Shown here: piece after piece, positions 9,332-17,957 of the stretch
Numbering within the stretch: the stretch's first letter is position 1
How the letters are laid out: every line of letters starts with the position of its first letter
Origin: Sinorhizobium glycinis
GTDB taxonomy: Bacteria; Pseudomonadota; Alphaproteobacteria; Rhizobiales; Rhizobiaceae
Reading direction: 5' to 3'
Length of the DNA stretch: 64,000 nt
NCBI RefSeq assembly: GCF_001651865.1
Contig: NZ_LPUX01000055.1
Coordinates: 124,001 to 188,000 of the forward strand
Position numbers and translations under genes: made by a program
The notes under the pieces: generated by a model
Databases searched by the model: none
What the model was told of the DNA's origin: nothing
Seen by the model: the letters and a program-made list of their open reading frames with translations, nothing else

Positions 9332-9595
9332 GTGCCGTTCCTCAGGTTGCTGTCGTGCTTTGCCGCGGTGATTCTGGCAGCAACATGCTCCGCTCCTACT
9401 GCGTCAGGTGCGACAAAGGCAAGTGGGGTGAATATGCAAAAGCCCCCAGACTACGAAGCGGCCGTCCGGTCGGAATTCGAACGGGTGAAGGCGGAAAATA
9501 CCGTGGAAGCCTACGAGCGTTTCATCCGGCGCCATCCGGGTCATCCACTGGTCGAAGAGGCGCGAGAAGCCCTGGCGCGGCTCGGGAAGCAGTAG
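9332..9595 (+). CDS. Small exported protein of unknown function
   Basis: An 87-residue product starting at a GTG with GGAGAG just upstream; an in-frame upstream start at 9287 lacks a comparable site. Residues 1-24 form a hydrophobic signal sequence ending near AATCSAP, which is not a canonical lipobox. The mature part is charged and helical (VRSEFERVKAENTVEAYERF, then HPGHPLVEEAREALARLG) and resembles a single TPR-like helical hairpin. It is divergent from the serralysin gene and convergent with the hydrolase gene. Confidence 0.65.
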   Translation: MPFLRLLSCFAAVILAATCSAPTASGATKASGVNMQKPPDYEAAVRSEFERVKAENTVEAYERFIRRHPGHPLVEEAREALARLGKQ

Positions 9596-9630
9596 CGCGA
9601 GGCTGAAACCGCGCGAGGTTCCGGGTCGGC

Positions 9631-10566
9631 TTATCCGCGTGGGGTCAAGTGGATGCCGGCAAGCGTGCAGCGCACCGATCCGCCAGCCTTTTCGATCGTG
9701 GGAATATCGAGTGCCACAAGAGTCGCGCTTTCTTCTATGGCGCCGATCTGCTCCTCGTCCAACGCAGCGACCGCCGTCGTCGACAAGGCAAGGATGCGGC
9801 CCTGCCGCCCCTGGAGTTCGAGCGCATTGCCGGCGAAGCGGGCGATCTGGTCGTTCGTAAGCGCGATCACCCGGCGGCCGGAACGCTCCAGCCGGGCGAC
9901 GATCTCGCGCCGCCTTGCCGGATCCGTCAGCATGTCGAGGCCGATCATCGCGAAATCGGTGGCCACGCACATCAGCACGTTGGTGTGATAGACGGGGACG
10001 CCGTCGCCGTCACGGGCGTCGAACACCATCGGCTCGAAGTTGAAGTGGGTCGAGAAGCGTTCGAGCGCGATCGGGTCGGTGCGGTCGGAGCGCACTGCAT
10101 AGGCGACCCGATCGATGTGGTCGAGTACCATGGCGCCGGTGCCTTCAAGGAACAGCCCGTCCGGTTCGAGTCCGGAATAATCGATGACTTCCTGCACTCT
10201 ATACCGGGCCTTCAGCATCTCGACGACGTCGCTGCGCCGTTCGCGCCTGCGGCTTTCCGCCTTCATCGGATAGATCGCCACATGGCCACCGGCATGGGTG
10301 GAGAACCAATTGTTGGGGAAGACCGAATCCGGCGTCTCGCTGCCCGTATCCTCGAAGAGATGGACCTCCACGCCATGGCTTTTCAGCGTCTCGGCGGCGC
10401 GACTGATCTCGTGGAAGGCGCGGGGGCCCAGATTCTCGCCTGCGGCCCATCCTTCCTGGAAACGGTTGTCGGCCGCTGTTTCGGCATTGACCGTGAAATG
10501 GTGCGGCCGCACCATAACGACCGCGGCGGGAGCCTGAACGGAATAGGCGGAGCGGGCGGGCGTCAT
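9631..10566 (-). CDS. ctlX: Amidinotransferase/arginine-deiminase-family hydrolase, CtlX-like
   Basis: A 311-residue member of the guanidine-modifying fold. Visible landmarks are DSVFPNNWFSTH (Asp/Asn substrate site), LEGTGAMVLDH, a His-containing strand VYHTNVLMCV and a C-terminal catalytic-Cys segment, GGSVRCTLAGIHL. This layout matches proteins annotated as citrulline-utilisation hydrolase CtlX, which would act on a guanidino or ureido amino acid. It lies 13 bases after the ornithine cyclodeaminase gene on the same strand. Together they suggest breakdown of arginine or citrulline to ornithine and proline. The exact substrate is inferred. Confidence 0.85.
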   Translation of the reverse strand: MTPARSAYSVQAPAAVVMVRPHHFTVNAETAADNRFQEGWAAGENLGPRAFHEISRAAETLKSHGVEVHLFEDTGSETPDSVFPNNWFSTHAGGHVAIYPMKAESRRRERRSDVVEMLKARYRVQEVIDYSGLEPDGLFLEGTGAMVLDHIDRVAYAVRSDRTDPIALERFSTHFNFEPMVFDARDGDGVPVYHTNVLMCVATDFAMIGLDMLTDPARRREIVARLERSGRRVIALTNDQIARFAGNALELQGRQGRILALSTTAVAALDEEQIGAIEESATLVALDIPTIEKAGGSVRCTLAGIHLTPRG

Positions 10567-10579
10567 CGCTTTTCTCGGC

Positions 10580-11629
10580 TTACTTGGCGCGCAGCAGCAT
10601 GCCGAACAGATCGCGAGGGTCGTCCGGATCGGCGATCATGTCGAGATTCTGGTAGAAGTCGGTGCCTGAAAGACGGTCGCGCACGTAGCGGAGCGCCGAA
10701 AAATCCTCGATGGCGAAGCCGACGCTGTCGAAGAGCGTGATCTGCCTTGCATCGCGCCGGCCGGCTGCTGCGCCTGTTACGACCTTCCAGAGCTCGGTCA
10801 CCGGAAAATCCGGCGCCATCTGCTGGATCTCGCCTTCGATGCGGGTCTGCGGAGGATATTCGACGAAGACATCGGATCGCTTGAGGATGTCGCGGTGCAG
10901 CTCCGTCTTGCCGGGACAATCTCCGCCGATCGCATTGATGTGGACGCCGGCGCCGACCATGTTGTCGGTGAGGATCGTCGCGAACTGCTTGTCCGCGGTG
11001 CAGGTGGTGATGATCTCGGCGCCCTCGATTGCCGCTTGAGCGGACGGGCAGGTGACGATCTCAAGGCCGGAGCCTGCTAGGTTGCGCGCCGTCTTCTCGG
11101 TTGCGCGAGGATCGATGTCGTAAAGGCGAACGGTGTTTATGCCGCAGACGGCCTTCATCGCCAGCGCCTGGAACTCGGCCTGGGCGCCGTTGCCGATCAT
11201 CGCCATGGTGCCCGCGCCCTGCGGCGCCAGATGGCGCGCAGCCATAGCGGAGGTCGCGGCCGTTCTGAGCGCCGTCAACATCGTCATTTCCGTGAGCAGC
11301 ACCGGGTAACCGGTCGAGACCTCGGCAAGCAGGCCGAAGGCGGTCACGGTCTGGAGCCCGTCGACGATGTTCTTGGGATGGCCGTTGACATATTTGAAGC
11401 TGTAGACCGCACCGTCGGAGGTCGGCATCAACTCGATCACGCCGTCCCGCGAGTGGCTGGCGACGCGCGGCGTCTTGTCGAAGCTCTCCCAGCGGCGGAA
11501 ATCCGCCTCGATCGCCTCCGTCAACTCCGCCAGCACGGTCTCGACGCCGAGGTGGTGGACGAGACGCATCATGTTCTCGACGCTGACGAAGGGCACCATG
11601 GCCTTGGCGGACGGGAGCGGTGAAAGCAT
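10580..11629 (-). CDS. ocd: Ornithine cyclodeaminase
   Basis: A 349-residue member of the ornithine cyclodeaminase/mu-crystallin family, which converts L-ornithine to L-proline and ammonia using NAD. The Rossmann-type nucleotide site shows as MAMIGNGAQAEFQALA, followed by VRLYDIDPRATEK, whose Asp recognises NAD(H). The substrate region contains ELMPTSDGAVYSFKYVNGHP and a conserved HINAIGGDCPGKTEL. The gene leads the two-gene unit with the CtlX-like hydrolase and is divergent from an Lrp/AsnC regulator, a common arrangement for amino-acid catabolic genes. Confidence 0.93.
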   Translation of the reverse strand: MLSPLPSAKAMVPFVSVENMMRLVHHLGVETVLAELTEAIEADFRRWESFDKTPRVASHSRDGVIELMPTSDGAVYSFKYVNGHPKNIVDGLQTVTAFGLLAEVSTGYPVLLTEMTMLTALRTAATSAMAARHLAPQGAGTMAMIGNGAQAEFQALAMKAVCGINTVRLYDIDPRATEKTARNLAGSGLEIVTCPSAQAAIEGAEIITTCTADKQFATILTDNMVGAGVHINAIGGDCPGKTELHRDILKRSDVFVEYPPQTRIEGEIQQMAPDFPVTELWKVVTGAAAGRRDARQITLFDSVGFAIEDFSALRYVRDRLSGTDFYQNLDMIADPDDPRDLFGMLLRAK

Positions 11630-11700
11630 CGAGGTTCCTCATGCGTGTGCTGACTGTTCCAGGAGGGTAATGACAGGAGCCGCTGGTCGAAAGGGCAAAG

Positions 11701-11756
11701 CTGTGCTATTTTCGTCATTGAATTGAGCGATTTTGTCAGTCCAGTTGTGCGATTTA
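11701..11756. promoter_or_regulatory. Three phased direct repeats in the ocd/Lrp intergenic region
   Basis: Twelve-base repeats CTGTGCTATTTT, TTGAGCGATTTT and TTGTGCGATTTA start at 11701, 11723 and 11745, exactly 22 bases apart, about two helical turns. They lie between the divergent ocd operon and the Lrp/AsnC gene. Lrp-type octamers bind such phased arrays, so this is the likely shared operator. Confidence 0.7.
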
Positions 11757-11761
11757 TCAGG

Positions 11762-12214
11762 ATGGCGTCGAGAGATACGATCATCGCGAAGTACACGCCG
11801 GATGATCTGGACCGCCGGATCATCGCCCACCTGCGCGTCGACGGCCGCGCTTCGCTTTCCAAGCTGTCCGATGCACTCGGGGTCGCGCGCGGTACCGTGC
11901 AGAACCGCCTGGACCGCCTGATGGAGACGGGGACGCTCCTGGGGTTCACGGTTCGCGTCCGCGAAGACTACGACGTCAATACGGTGCATGCGGTGATGAT
12001 GATCGAGGTCGTCGGCAAGTCGACGACCCAGGTCATCCGCAGGCTGCGCGGCATCCCCGAGATCCACACGCTGCACACGACCAATGGCAACTGGGATCTG
12101 GTCGCCAACATTCGCGCCGCGAACCTTTCCGAATTCGACCGCATCCTGCGCGAGGTGCGGATGATCGACGGCGTGGCCAACAGCGAAACCAGCCTTCTAC
12201 TGAGCAGCGTTTGA
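11762..12214 (+). CDS. Lrp/AsnC-family transcriptional regulator
   Basis: A 150-residue protein with an N-terminal winged helix-turn-helix (LDRRIIAHLRVDGRASLSKL, then GVARGTVQNRLDRLMETG) and a C-terminal RAM/ACT-like ligand domain. Frames open from TTG at 11723 and GTG at 11747, but those positions overlap the phased repeats, so the ATG at 11762 is preferred, although the AGG in front of it is very close. Its divergence from ocd and the CtlX-like gene makes it the probable amino-acid-responsive regulator of that operon and of itself. Confidence 0.9.
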   Translation: MASRDTIIAKYTPDDLDRRIIAHLRVDGRASLSKLSDALGVARGTVQNRLDRLMETGTLLGFTVRVREDYDVNTVHAVMMIEVVGKSTTQVIRRLRGIPEIHTLHTTNGNWDLVANIRAANLSEFDRILREVRMIDGVANSETSLLLSSV

Positions 12215-12304
12215 GCGGCTTGCGCGAAATCTGGCGATTGAAAGCGAAGCCTGTGCCCATTAGTTTCCGGCCGCAATCAACTGTGCTCGGTCGGGGAAAG
12301 TCGC

Positions 12305-12901
12305 GTGAAGACAGGCCATCGTTTCTTCCTTCTGCTGGCCTGTCTGGCATCTCCGCCTTCGGCAGCCCATGCGGACTGGCAGGCGACCGAAAAGGTGCAG
12401 ACCTACGCGATCACCGGGCAATCCGGCCCGGAACTCTATGCCTCGATCGGCGAGCGGGGCCCGAAGCTGGGGCCAACGCGCGCCATTGCACATACGAGCT
12501 TCAAGCTCACCTGGTCGCGAAAATACGAGGCTCAGGGCGATGCCTGCGTTCTCGTGTCCGCGCGACCGAAGCTTGCCATCACCTACACCCTGCCGAAACC
12601 AGCCAGTTCGCTGGCTGGTGTGACACGGGACCATTGGGAGACCTTCATTGGCGGCGTCCATAAGCACGAGTTGGTGCATGGCGATTTCATCAAGGCGATG
12701 GTGAAGAACATCGAGGCCGTCACCGTCGGGCTCACTGTCCCGGCTGACCCGCAATGCCGAAAGATCAAGACTGAAATGACCAAGCGGCTCGGCGCGCTTT
12801 CCAACGCGCAGCGCCAGCAGAGCCGGGATTTCGACCGCGCCGAACTCAGCGACGGCGGCAATATTCACCAGCTGATCCTCGACCTCGTGAACGGGGGATA
12901 G
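12305..12901 (+). CDS. DUF922-family predicted secreted zinc protease
   Basis: A 198-residue protein with a signal peptide (residues 1-23, cleavage near SAAHA). The central motif HKHELVHGDF carries the His-Glu-x-x-His arrangement expected for a zinc metallopeptidase of the DUF922 family. Sequence after it is helical and charged. The gene is alone downstream of the Lrp gene. Periplasmic or secreted protease activity is inferred from the family motif only. Confidence 0.78.
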   Translation: MKTGHRFFLLLACLASPPSAAHADWQATEKVQTYAITGQSGPELYASIGERGPKLGPTRAIAHTSFKLTWSRKYEAQGDACVLVSARPKLAITYTLPKPASSLAGVTRDHWETFIGGVHKHELVHGDFIKAMVKNIEAVTVGLTVPADPQCRKIKTEMTKRLGALSNAQRQQSRDFDRAELSDGGNIHQLILDLVNGG

Positions 12902-13123
12902 ATGCTTTCCCCGGAAGGCGCAGGGCGCTGTAGGCCTTGATAGATACACGCAAAAAGCTGGTGAAGGCCACAAACACGCCCCCGAATTGTCTCATTGGAG
13001 TTGAACTGTGCCGCGGCGTTACACGCGTGCGTCGCCCATCGTATGTGGCGATGCGGGCCATCCATTGCTGAATGTGTTGTCGGAAGGGCGAGCCTGGCCG
13101 CCGGTCCGGGGAAGGGAGTATGC

Positions 13124-13654
13124 ATGAACAGGAAACTTGTCGCGGCTCTTTGCGCAGCGTCGCTGTCTCTCGCGGGCATGGCCGCCCATGCTGCAGACCT
13201 TGCGCCTTATCGGGAGCCCGCACCGCCCCCGGTGCTGGACGAGCAAGACGGCGTCAAGATCGGTTATCTCGAATGCGATATCGGCGGTGGCGCCGGCTAT
13301 GTTCTGGGCTCGTCGAAAGAGATCGATTGCGTCTTCCGGTCGCTTGGCGGTGATGAGATCGAAGATCGCTATACCGGCGAGATCCGCAAGCTCGGCGTCG
13401 ATATCGGCTTTACCATGCGCAGCAGGTTGCTCTGGGCCGTATTCGCGCCGACGGCCGGATATCACCACGGTTCGCTCAGCGGTCTTTACAAGGGCGCGAC
13501 CGCCGAGGCGACCATCGGCGCCGGTGTCGGTGCCAATGTGCTCGTCGGCGGCACTTCCGGTTCGATCCATCTCCAGACGGTCAGCGTCACCGGGCAACTC
13601 GGACTGAACGTCGCGGCCGCCGGCACATCGATGACCCTCAATTCGGCCAATTGA
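13124..13654 (+). CDS. DUF992-family exported protein
   Basis: A 176-residue product with a clear signal peptide (residues 1-23, ending AAHAADL). GAAGGGAG precedes the ATG at 13124, which is why this start is chosen over a frame open from 12995. The mature part is glycine-rich with predicted beta structure (IGYLECDIGGGAGYVLGSSK, ATIGAGVGANVLVGG), typical of DUF992 proteins found in Rhizobiales. Their role is unknown. The gene ends just before a RIME-like repeat. Confidence 0.82.
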   Translation: MNRKLVAALCAASLSLAGMAAHAADLAPYREPAPPPVLDEQDGVKIGYLECDIGGGAGYVLGSSKEIDCVFRSLGGDEIEDRYTGEIRKLGVDIGFTMRSRLLWAVFAPTAGYHHGSLSGLYKGATAEATIGAGVGANVLVGGTSGSIHLQTVSVTGQLGLNVAAAGTSMTLNSAN

Positions 13655-13658
13655 GCTC

Positions 13659-13764
13659 CTAGAGCGGGATGCGCTCACATACGTTCGCGCCGCCGCTCTA
13701 AGCCTTTGTTTTTGCCGCATTTGTGCGACGTCAGGTGATACCACCTGACTGCAAAATGCTCTAG
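13659..13764. repeat. RIME-like intergenic mosaic element, CTAGAGC type
   Basis: The element opens with CTAGAGCGGG and closes with ATGCTCTAG. It contains the internal hairpin TCAGGTGATACCACCTGA and a GTTTTTGCCGCA segment. I recognise this as one of the common palindromic intergenic repeats of Rhizobium/Sinorhizobium genomes. It lies between the DUF992 and SURF1 genes, which are convergent. Confidence 0.8.
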
Positions 13765-13895
13765 AGCCGCTCGCTGCGGTCGCTTTCCGAGGCCTAACAT
13801 TGGAGGAGATTGAGGTCTTCAAACCGGCCGGCGACAGCTACGGTATGTCTTCTACCTGCTGCAGCGATCGTGAGGATCGCGCCTTATCCGTGCTC

Positions 13896-14657
13896 TCACG
13901 GCGCGCCGCGGCCGGCTCGTGCCTTCGAGCGCCAGAAGACGATCAGCATCGCTGCGGTCATTGCAGCCAGGCAGTACCAGGTGATGGCGTAGACGAGGTG
14001 GTTGTTGGAAAAGACGACGCGCGTCAGACCGCCGACAGGAAGACCGCCGGGATTGGGCGTGGCGTCCGCGTCGATGAAGAAGGGCGCAACGTTGGAGAGG
14101 CCGCGTGCAGCTGCGATTGCGCCGACGTCGCGGGAATACCAGCGCTCCTCCTGAGGCTTGTTCGAACGCAGCAGCGAGCCTTTCGGCTCGTCCATGCGCA
14201 TGAGGCCAGTGACCTCCGTCTCGCTCGATATTCGTCCCTGTGACCGCGTCGCCGGTGCGCGCCTCTCCGTCGGCACGAAGCCGCGATTGACGAGCACCGT
14301 TGTGCCGTCGTCGAGCGCCAACGGCGTCATCACCCAGTATCCGGCACCTAGCTCGGTCGCGGCATGGATCAGCGTCTCTCTGTCGTGGAGGAAGCGGCCA
14401 CGGGCCTGCACGCGGCGGTATTCGTCGCGCGCCGCGCCGACATTCGCCCAGTCAATTCGAGACGGCGGAGGGACGGGCGCAGCGCCGACGCGTTCCTCGA
14501 CCCGGGCGATCAGATCGAGCTTCCAGGAGAGGCGTTTGATCTGCCATGTCCCGAGTGCCAACAGGCCGGCGACCAGCAGGAGCCCGATGACGCTGATGAG
14601 GGCAACGGCAAGCCGAGAAAATGGAGGGGAAGTGGTTTCGTTTCCGTCGTCGCTCAT
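13896..14657 (-). CDS. SURF1-family oxidase assembly protein
   Basis: A 253-residue membrane protein with the SURF1 layout: one TM helix near the N terminus (VALISVIGLLLVAGLLALGT), a long periplasmic domain with GRFLHDRETLI, TTVLVNRGFVP and LSNVAPFFIDAD, and a second TM helix near the C terminus (AITWYCLAAMTAAMLIVFWR). SURF1 proteins help insert haem into haem-copper oxidases. The position just after cyoD on the same strand ties it to the bo-type oxidase here. The ATG at 14657 is chosen; an upstream extension to 14732 would run into repeat DNA. Confidence 0.92.
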   Translation of the reverse strand: MSDDGNETTSPPFSRLAVALISVIGLLLVAGLLALGTWQIKRLSWKLDLIARVEERVGAAPVPPPSRIDWANVGAARDEYRRVQARGRFLHDRETLIHAATELGAGYWVMTPLALDDGTTVLVNRGFVPTERRAPATRSQGRISSETEVTGLMRMDEPKGSLLRSNKPQEERWYSRDVGAIAAARGLSNVAPFFIDADATPNPGGLPVGGLTRVVFSNNHLVYAITWYCLAAMTAAMLIVFWRSKARAGRGAP

Positions 14658-14708
14658 TGCGCGCCGCTCGGCATCAGGTGAGAAACGGATCGATCTCCGT
14701 CGAGACGG

Positions 14709-14845
14709 CCCCTCATCCGGCCTGCCGGCCACCTTCTCCCCGCAGGCCGGGCGAAGGAGACTCGCGGCGCCTGCTCAAATCCCCTCTCACCGCCTGCGCG
14801 GAGAGGGTTAGTCCTCGGGCTAAACCCGAGGAGAGGGGCAAGAAG
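14709..14845. repeat. Rhizobial intergenic repeat between SURF1 and cyoD
   Basis: A compound repeat with inverted segments: CGGCCTGCCGGCC, then CCCTCTCACCGCCTGCG...GGAGAGGG, then CCTCGGGCTAAACCCGAGG. Blocks reading CTCATCCGGCCTGCCGGCC are widespread between rhizobial genes. It separates SURF1 from cyoD and may affect processing or termination of the cyo message. Confidence 0.65.
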
Positions 14846-14884
14846 CCTGGAGTAAGGGGCGAGAGTTGAGGGCATCCGCTCCCG

Positions 14885-15286
14885 TCACGGCATGTTCTTC
14901 ATCATCTCCGGGCTCATCGGCATCATGTTCGCGTTCAAGTGATGCATGACCCAGAGCGAGCCGGAGAGCGCAATGGCGACGAGGACTATGGTGAAGATCA
15001 GCGCCATCATCGTCCAGCCGCCCTCCGAGCGGGTGTTCATATGCAGGAAGAAGATCATGTGCACGACGATCTGGATCGCGCCGAGCGCCATGATGATGAC
15101 GGCCGTCAAGACCGGGCTGTCGATGACCTCGGCCATTACCAGCCAGAAGGGAATGGCGGTCAGGATGACGGAGAGGACAAAGCCGGTCACATAGCTCTTG
15201 AACGTGCCGTGGCCAGCCTCGTGCCCGTGGCTATGGCCATGATGGGCCTCGAAGGCATCCTCATGCGTAGGCGCGTGCGTGCTCAT
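14885..15286 (-). CDS. cyoD: Cytochrome o ubiquinol oxidase subunit IV
   Basis: A 133-residue protein with three TM helices (SYVTGFVLSVILTAIPFWLV, LTAVIIMALGAIQIVVHMIF, WTMMALIFTIVLVAIALSGS), the standard CyoD fold that stabilises the bo3-type quinol oxidase. The N terminus carries an unusual histidine cluster (HHGHSHGHEAGHG) and the C terminus is methionine-rich. Its ATG overlaps the cyoC stop (ATGA), so the two are translationally coupled. Confidence 0.94.
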   Translation of the reverse strand: MSTHAPTHEDAFEAHHGHSHGHEAGHGTFKSYVTGFVLSVILTAIPFWLVMAEVIDSPVLTAVIIMALGAIQIVVHMIFFLHMNTRSEGGWTMMALIFTIVLVAIALSGSLWVMHHLNANMMPMSPEMMKNMP

Positions 15287-15912
15287 CCAAGGACTCCCAT
15301 CAGATAGACGAAGGAAAAGACGCCGATCCAGACGACGTCGAGAAAGTGCCAGAACATCGACAGGCACATCAGCCGGCGCTTGTTTTCCGGGATCAGCCCA
15401 TGTTTTGCGACCTGGGCCATCAGCACGAACATCCAGATGATGCCGGAGGTCACGTGCAGGCCGTGCGTGCCGACCAGCGTGAAGAAGGAAGACAGGAAGG
15501 CGCTGCGCTGCGGGCCGGCGCCTTCATGGATCATGTGCGCGAACTCATAGAGTTCGAGCGACACGAAGGCGATCCCGAAGAGCGCGGTGACGGCCATCCA
15601 GAACAACGTCGCCTTCTTCTCGTACCGCTCCACCTGGAGCATCGCGAAGCCGTAGGTGATGGACGAGAAAAGCAGCATCGACGTGTTCACGGCGACGAGC
15701 GGCAGATCGAAGAGATCGGCCGGGGACGGTCCGGCCGCGTAGTTGCGGCCGAGCACGGCATGCGTGGCGAAAAGCACGGCGAAGATCAGGCAGTCGCTCA
15801 TCAGATAGAGCCAGAAGCCGAGCATCGTGCTGCCCTCGGGATGATGCTCTTCCTCCAGGTAGAAGGTCGGCGCCTTGCCTTCCTGCATGTAATCGGTGTG
15901 AAGCTCGGTCAT
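15283..15912 (-). CDS. cyoC: Cytochrome o ubiquinol oxidase subunit III
   Basis: A 209-residue protein with five TM helices, matching haem-copper oxidase subunit III of quinol oxidases. Visible features are MLGFWLYLMSDCLIFAVLFA in TM1, SLELYEFAHMIHEGAGPQRS before the third segment and FFTLVGTHGLHVTSGIIWM. The ATG at 15912 begins MTELHTDY; longer frames upstream overlap cyoB. It overlaps cyoD by four bases and starts four bases after the cyoB stop. Confidence 0.95.
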   Translation of the reverse strand: MTELHTDYMQEGKAPTFYLEEEHHPEGSTMLGFWLYLMSDCLIFAVLFATHAVLGRNYAAGPSPADLFDLPLVAVNTSMLLFSSITYGFAMLQVERYEKKATLFWMAVTALFGIAFVSLELYEFAHMIHEGAGPQRSAFLSSFFTLVGTHGLHVTSGIIWMFVLMAQVAKHGLIPENKRRLMCLSMFWHFLDVVWIGVFSFVYLMGVLG

Positions 15913-15916
15913 GGTC

Positions 15917-17935
15917 CTACACCTCGCTGGCAAGCAGTTCGGTGCGCTTGCCCTCCGTTTGCGTGATGACGTTGGCCGGGATGTAGAAGTCGCGGTCGTA
16001 GTTGAAGGTGTGGCCGATCGCGATCACGACCATGGCAAGGAAGGCGAGCCCCGCGAGCCACCACATGTACCAGACCATGCCGAAGGCGAAGACGACGCTG
16101 ATCGCGCCGAGTATGACGCCGGTCCCGGTGTTCCTCGGCATGTGGATCGGCTTGAACCCGCCGACCGGACGGCTGTGGCCGCGCTTCTTCATGTCCCACC
16201 AGGAATCCTGGTCGTGGACGACGGGCGTGAACGCGAAATTGTAATCCGGCGGCGGCGAGGAGGTCGACCATTCGAGCGTGCGGGCGTCCCAGGGGTCGCC
16301 GGTCGTATCTCGCAATTCTTCGCGCTTGATGAAGCTGACGACGAGCTGGATGAGCATCGACAGGATGCCGAGTGCGATCAGAAAGGCGCCGAAGGCGGCG
16401 ATCACGAACCAGATCTGCAGCGACGGATCCTCGAACTGGCTGACGCGGCGCGTCACGCCCATCAGGCCGAGCACGTAGAGCGGCATGAAGGCGAAGTAGA
16501 AGCCGGTGAGCCAGAACCAGAAGGATATCTTGCCCCAGAACGGATCGAGCCTGAAGCCGAACGCCTTCGGGAACCAGTAAACGACGCCGGCCATCAGCCC
16601 GAAGACGACGCCGCCGATGATGACGTTGTGGAAGTGGGCGATCAGGAACAGCGAGTTGTGCAGCACGAAATCGGCCGGCGGCACGGCGAGCAGCACGCCG
16701 GTCATGCCGCCGATGACGAAGGTCACCATGAAGCCGACGGTCCACAGCATCGGCACCTCGTAGCGGATGCGGCCGCGATACATGGTGAAGAGCCAGTTGA
16801 ACATCTTCGCGCCTGTCGGGATCGAGATGATCATCGTCGTGATGCCGAAAAAGGCGTTGACGCTGGCGCCCGAACCCATGGTGAAGAAGTGATGCAGCCA
16901 GACGATATAGGAGAGGATGGTGATGACCACCGTCGCATAGACCATCGAGGCGTAGCCGAAGAGCCGCTTGCCGCAGAAGGTGGCGACCACTTCCGAGAAG
17001 ATGCCGAAGGCCGGCAGAATGAGGATGTAGACCTCCGGGTGGCCCCAGATCCAGATGAGGTTGACATACATCATCGGGTTGCCGCCGAGGTCGTTGGTGA
17101 AGAAGTTCGTGCCGGCGTAGCGGTCGAGCGTCAAGAGCGCCAGCGTCGCGGTCAGCACCGGGAAGGTGGCGACGATCAGCACGTTGGTGCAAAGCGAGGT
17201 CCAGGTGAAGACCGGCATCTTCATCATCGTCATGCCGGGCGCACGCATCTTGACGATGGTGGCGATGAGGTTGATGCCCGACAGCGTCGTGCCGATGCCG
17301 GCCACCTGCAGGCCCCATATGTAATAGTCGACCCCGACGCCGGGACTGTAGTCGGCGCCGGAGAGCGGCGGATAGGCGAGCCAACCGGTGCGGGCAAATT
17401 CGCCGACGAAGAGCGACAGCATGATGATGATCGCCCCGGCCGTCGTCATCCAGAAGCTGAAATTGTTGAGGAACGGAAAGGACACGTCGCGGGCGCCGAT
17501 CTGCAGCGGCACGACGAAGTTCATCAGCCCTGTCACGAAGGGCATCGCCATGAAGAAGATCATGATGACGCCATGCGCGGTGAAGACCTGGTCGTAGTGA
17601 TGCGGCGGCAGGTAGCCCTCCGAGCCGCCGAAGGCCATTGCCTGCTGCAGACGCATCATGATCGCGTCGGCGAAGCCGCGGAGCAGCATCACCAGCGCCA
17701 GGATGACATACATGATGCCGATCTTCTTGTGGTCGACGCTGGTCAGCCAGTCGCGCCAGAGCGTGCCCCAGAACCGGTAATACGTGATCAGGCCGACGAG
17801 GCCGATGCCACCGACGGCGACGGCGACGAAGGTCGCGACGAGGATCGGCTCGTGATAGGGGATCGCCTCGAGGGTCAGTCGGCCGAAGACGAACTTCAGG
17901 AGATCTGTATCGGAGAACATGGGAAACCCGTTCAT
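15917..17935 (-). CDS. cyoB: Cytochrome o ubiquinol oxidase subunit I
   Basis: A 672-residue catalytic subunit with about 15 TM helices. Key haem-copper signatures are present: HGVIMIFFM (haem b ligand His), [20 protein letters not shown] (CuB His and the cross-linked Tyr), WLHHFFTMG (CuB His pair) and HFHNVIIGG (haem ligands). It reduces oxygen with electrons from ubiquinol and pumps protons. It starts at an ATG at 17935, with a second in-frame ATG at 17920, 22 bases after cyoA. Confidence 0.97.
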   Translation of the reverse strand: MNGFPMFSDTDLLKFVFGRLTLEAIPYHEPILVATFVAVAVGGIGLVGLITYYRFWGTLWRDWLTSVDHKKIGIMYVILALVMLLRGFADAIMMRLQQAMAFGGSEGYLPPHHYDQVFTAHGVIMIFFMAMPFVTGLMNFVVPLQIGARDVSFPFLNNFSFWMTTAGAIIIMLSLFVGEFARTGWLAYPPLSGADYSPGVGVDYYIWGLQVAGIGTTLSGINLIATIVKMRAPGMTMMKMPVFTWTSLCTNVLIVATFPVLTATLALLTLDRYAGTNFFTNDLGGNPMMYVNLIWIWGHPEVYILILPAFGIFSEVVATFCGKRLFGYASMVYATVVITILSYIVWLHHFFTMGSGASVNAFFGITTMIISIPTGAKMFNWLFTMYRGRIRYEVPMLWTVGFMVTFVIGGMTGVLLAVPPADFVLHNSLFLIAHFHNVIIGGVVFGLMAGVVYWFPKAFGFRLDPFWGKISFWFWLTGFYFAFMPLYVLGLMGVTRRVSQFEDPSLQIWFVIAAFGAFLIALGILSMLIQLVVSFIKREELRDTTGDPWDARTLEWSTSSPPPDYNFAFTPVVHDQDSWWDMKKRGHSRPVGGFKPIHMPRNTGTGVILGAISVVFAFGMVWYMWWLAGLAFLAMVVIAIGHTFNYDRDFYIPANVITQTEGKRTELLASEV

Positions 17936-17957
17936 TTGTTAGCGCAAGGGGCCAGAT

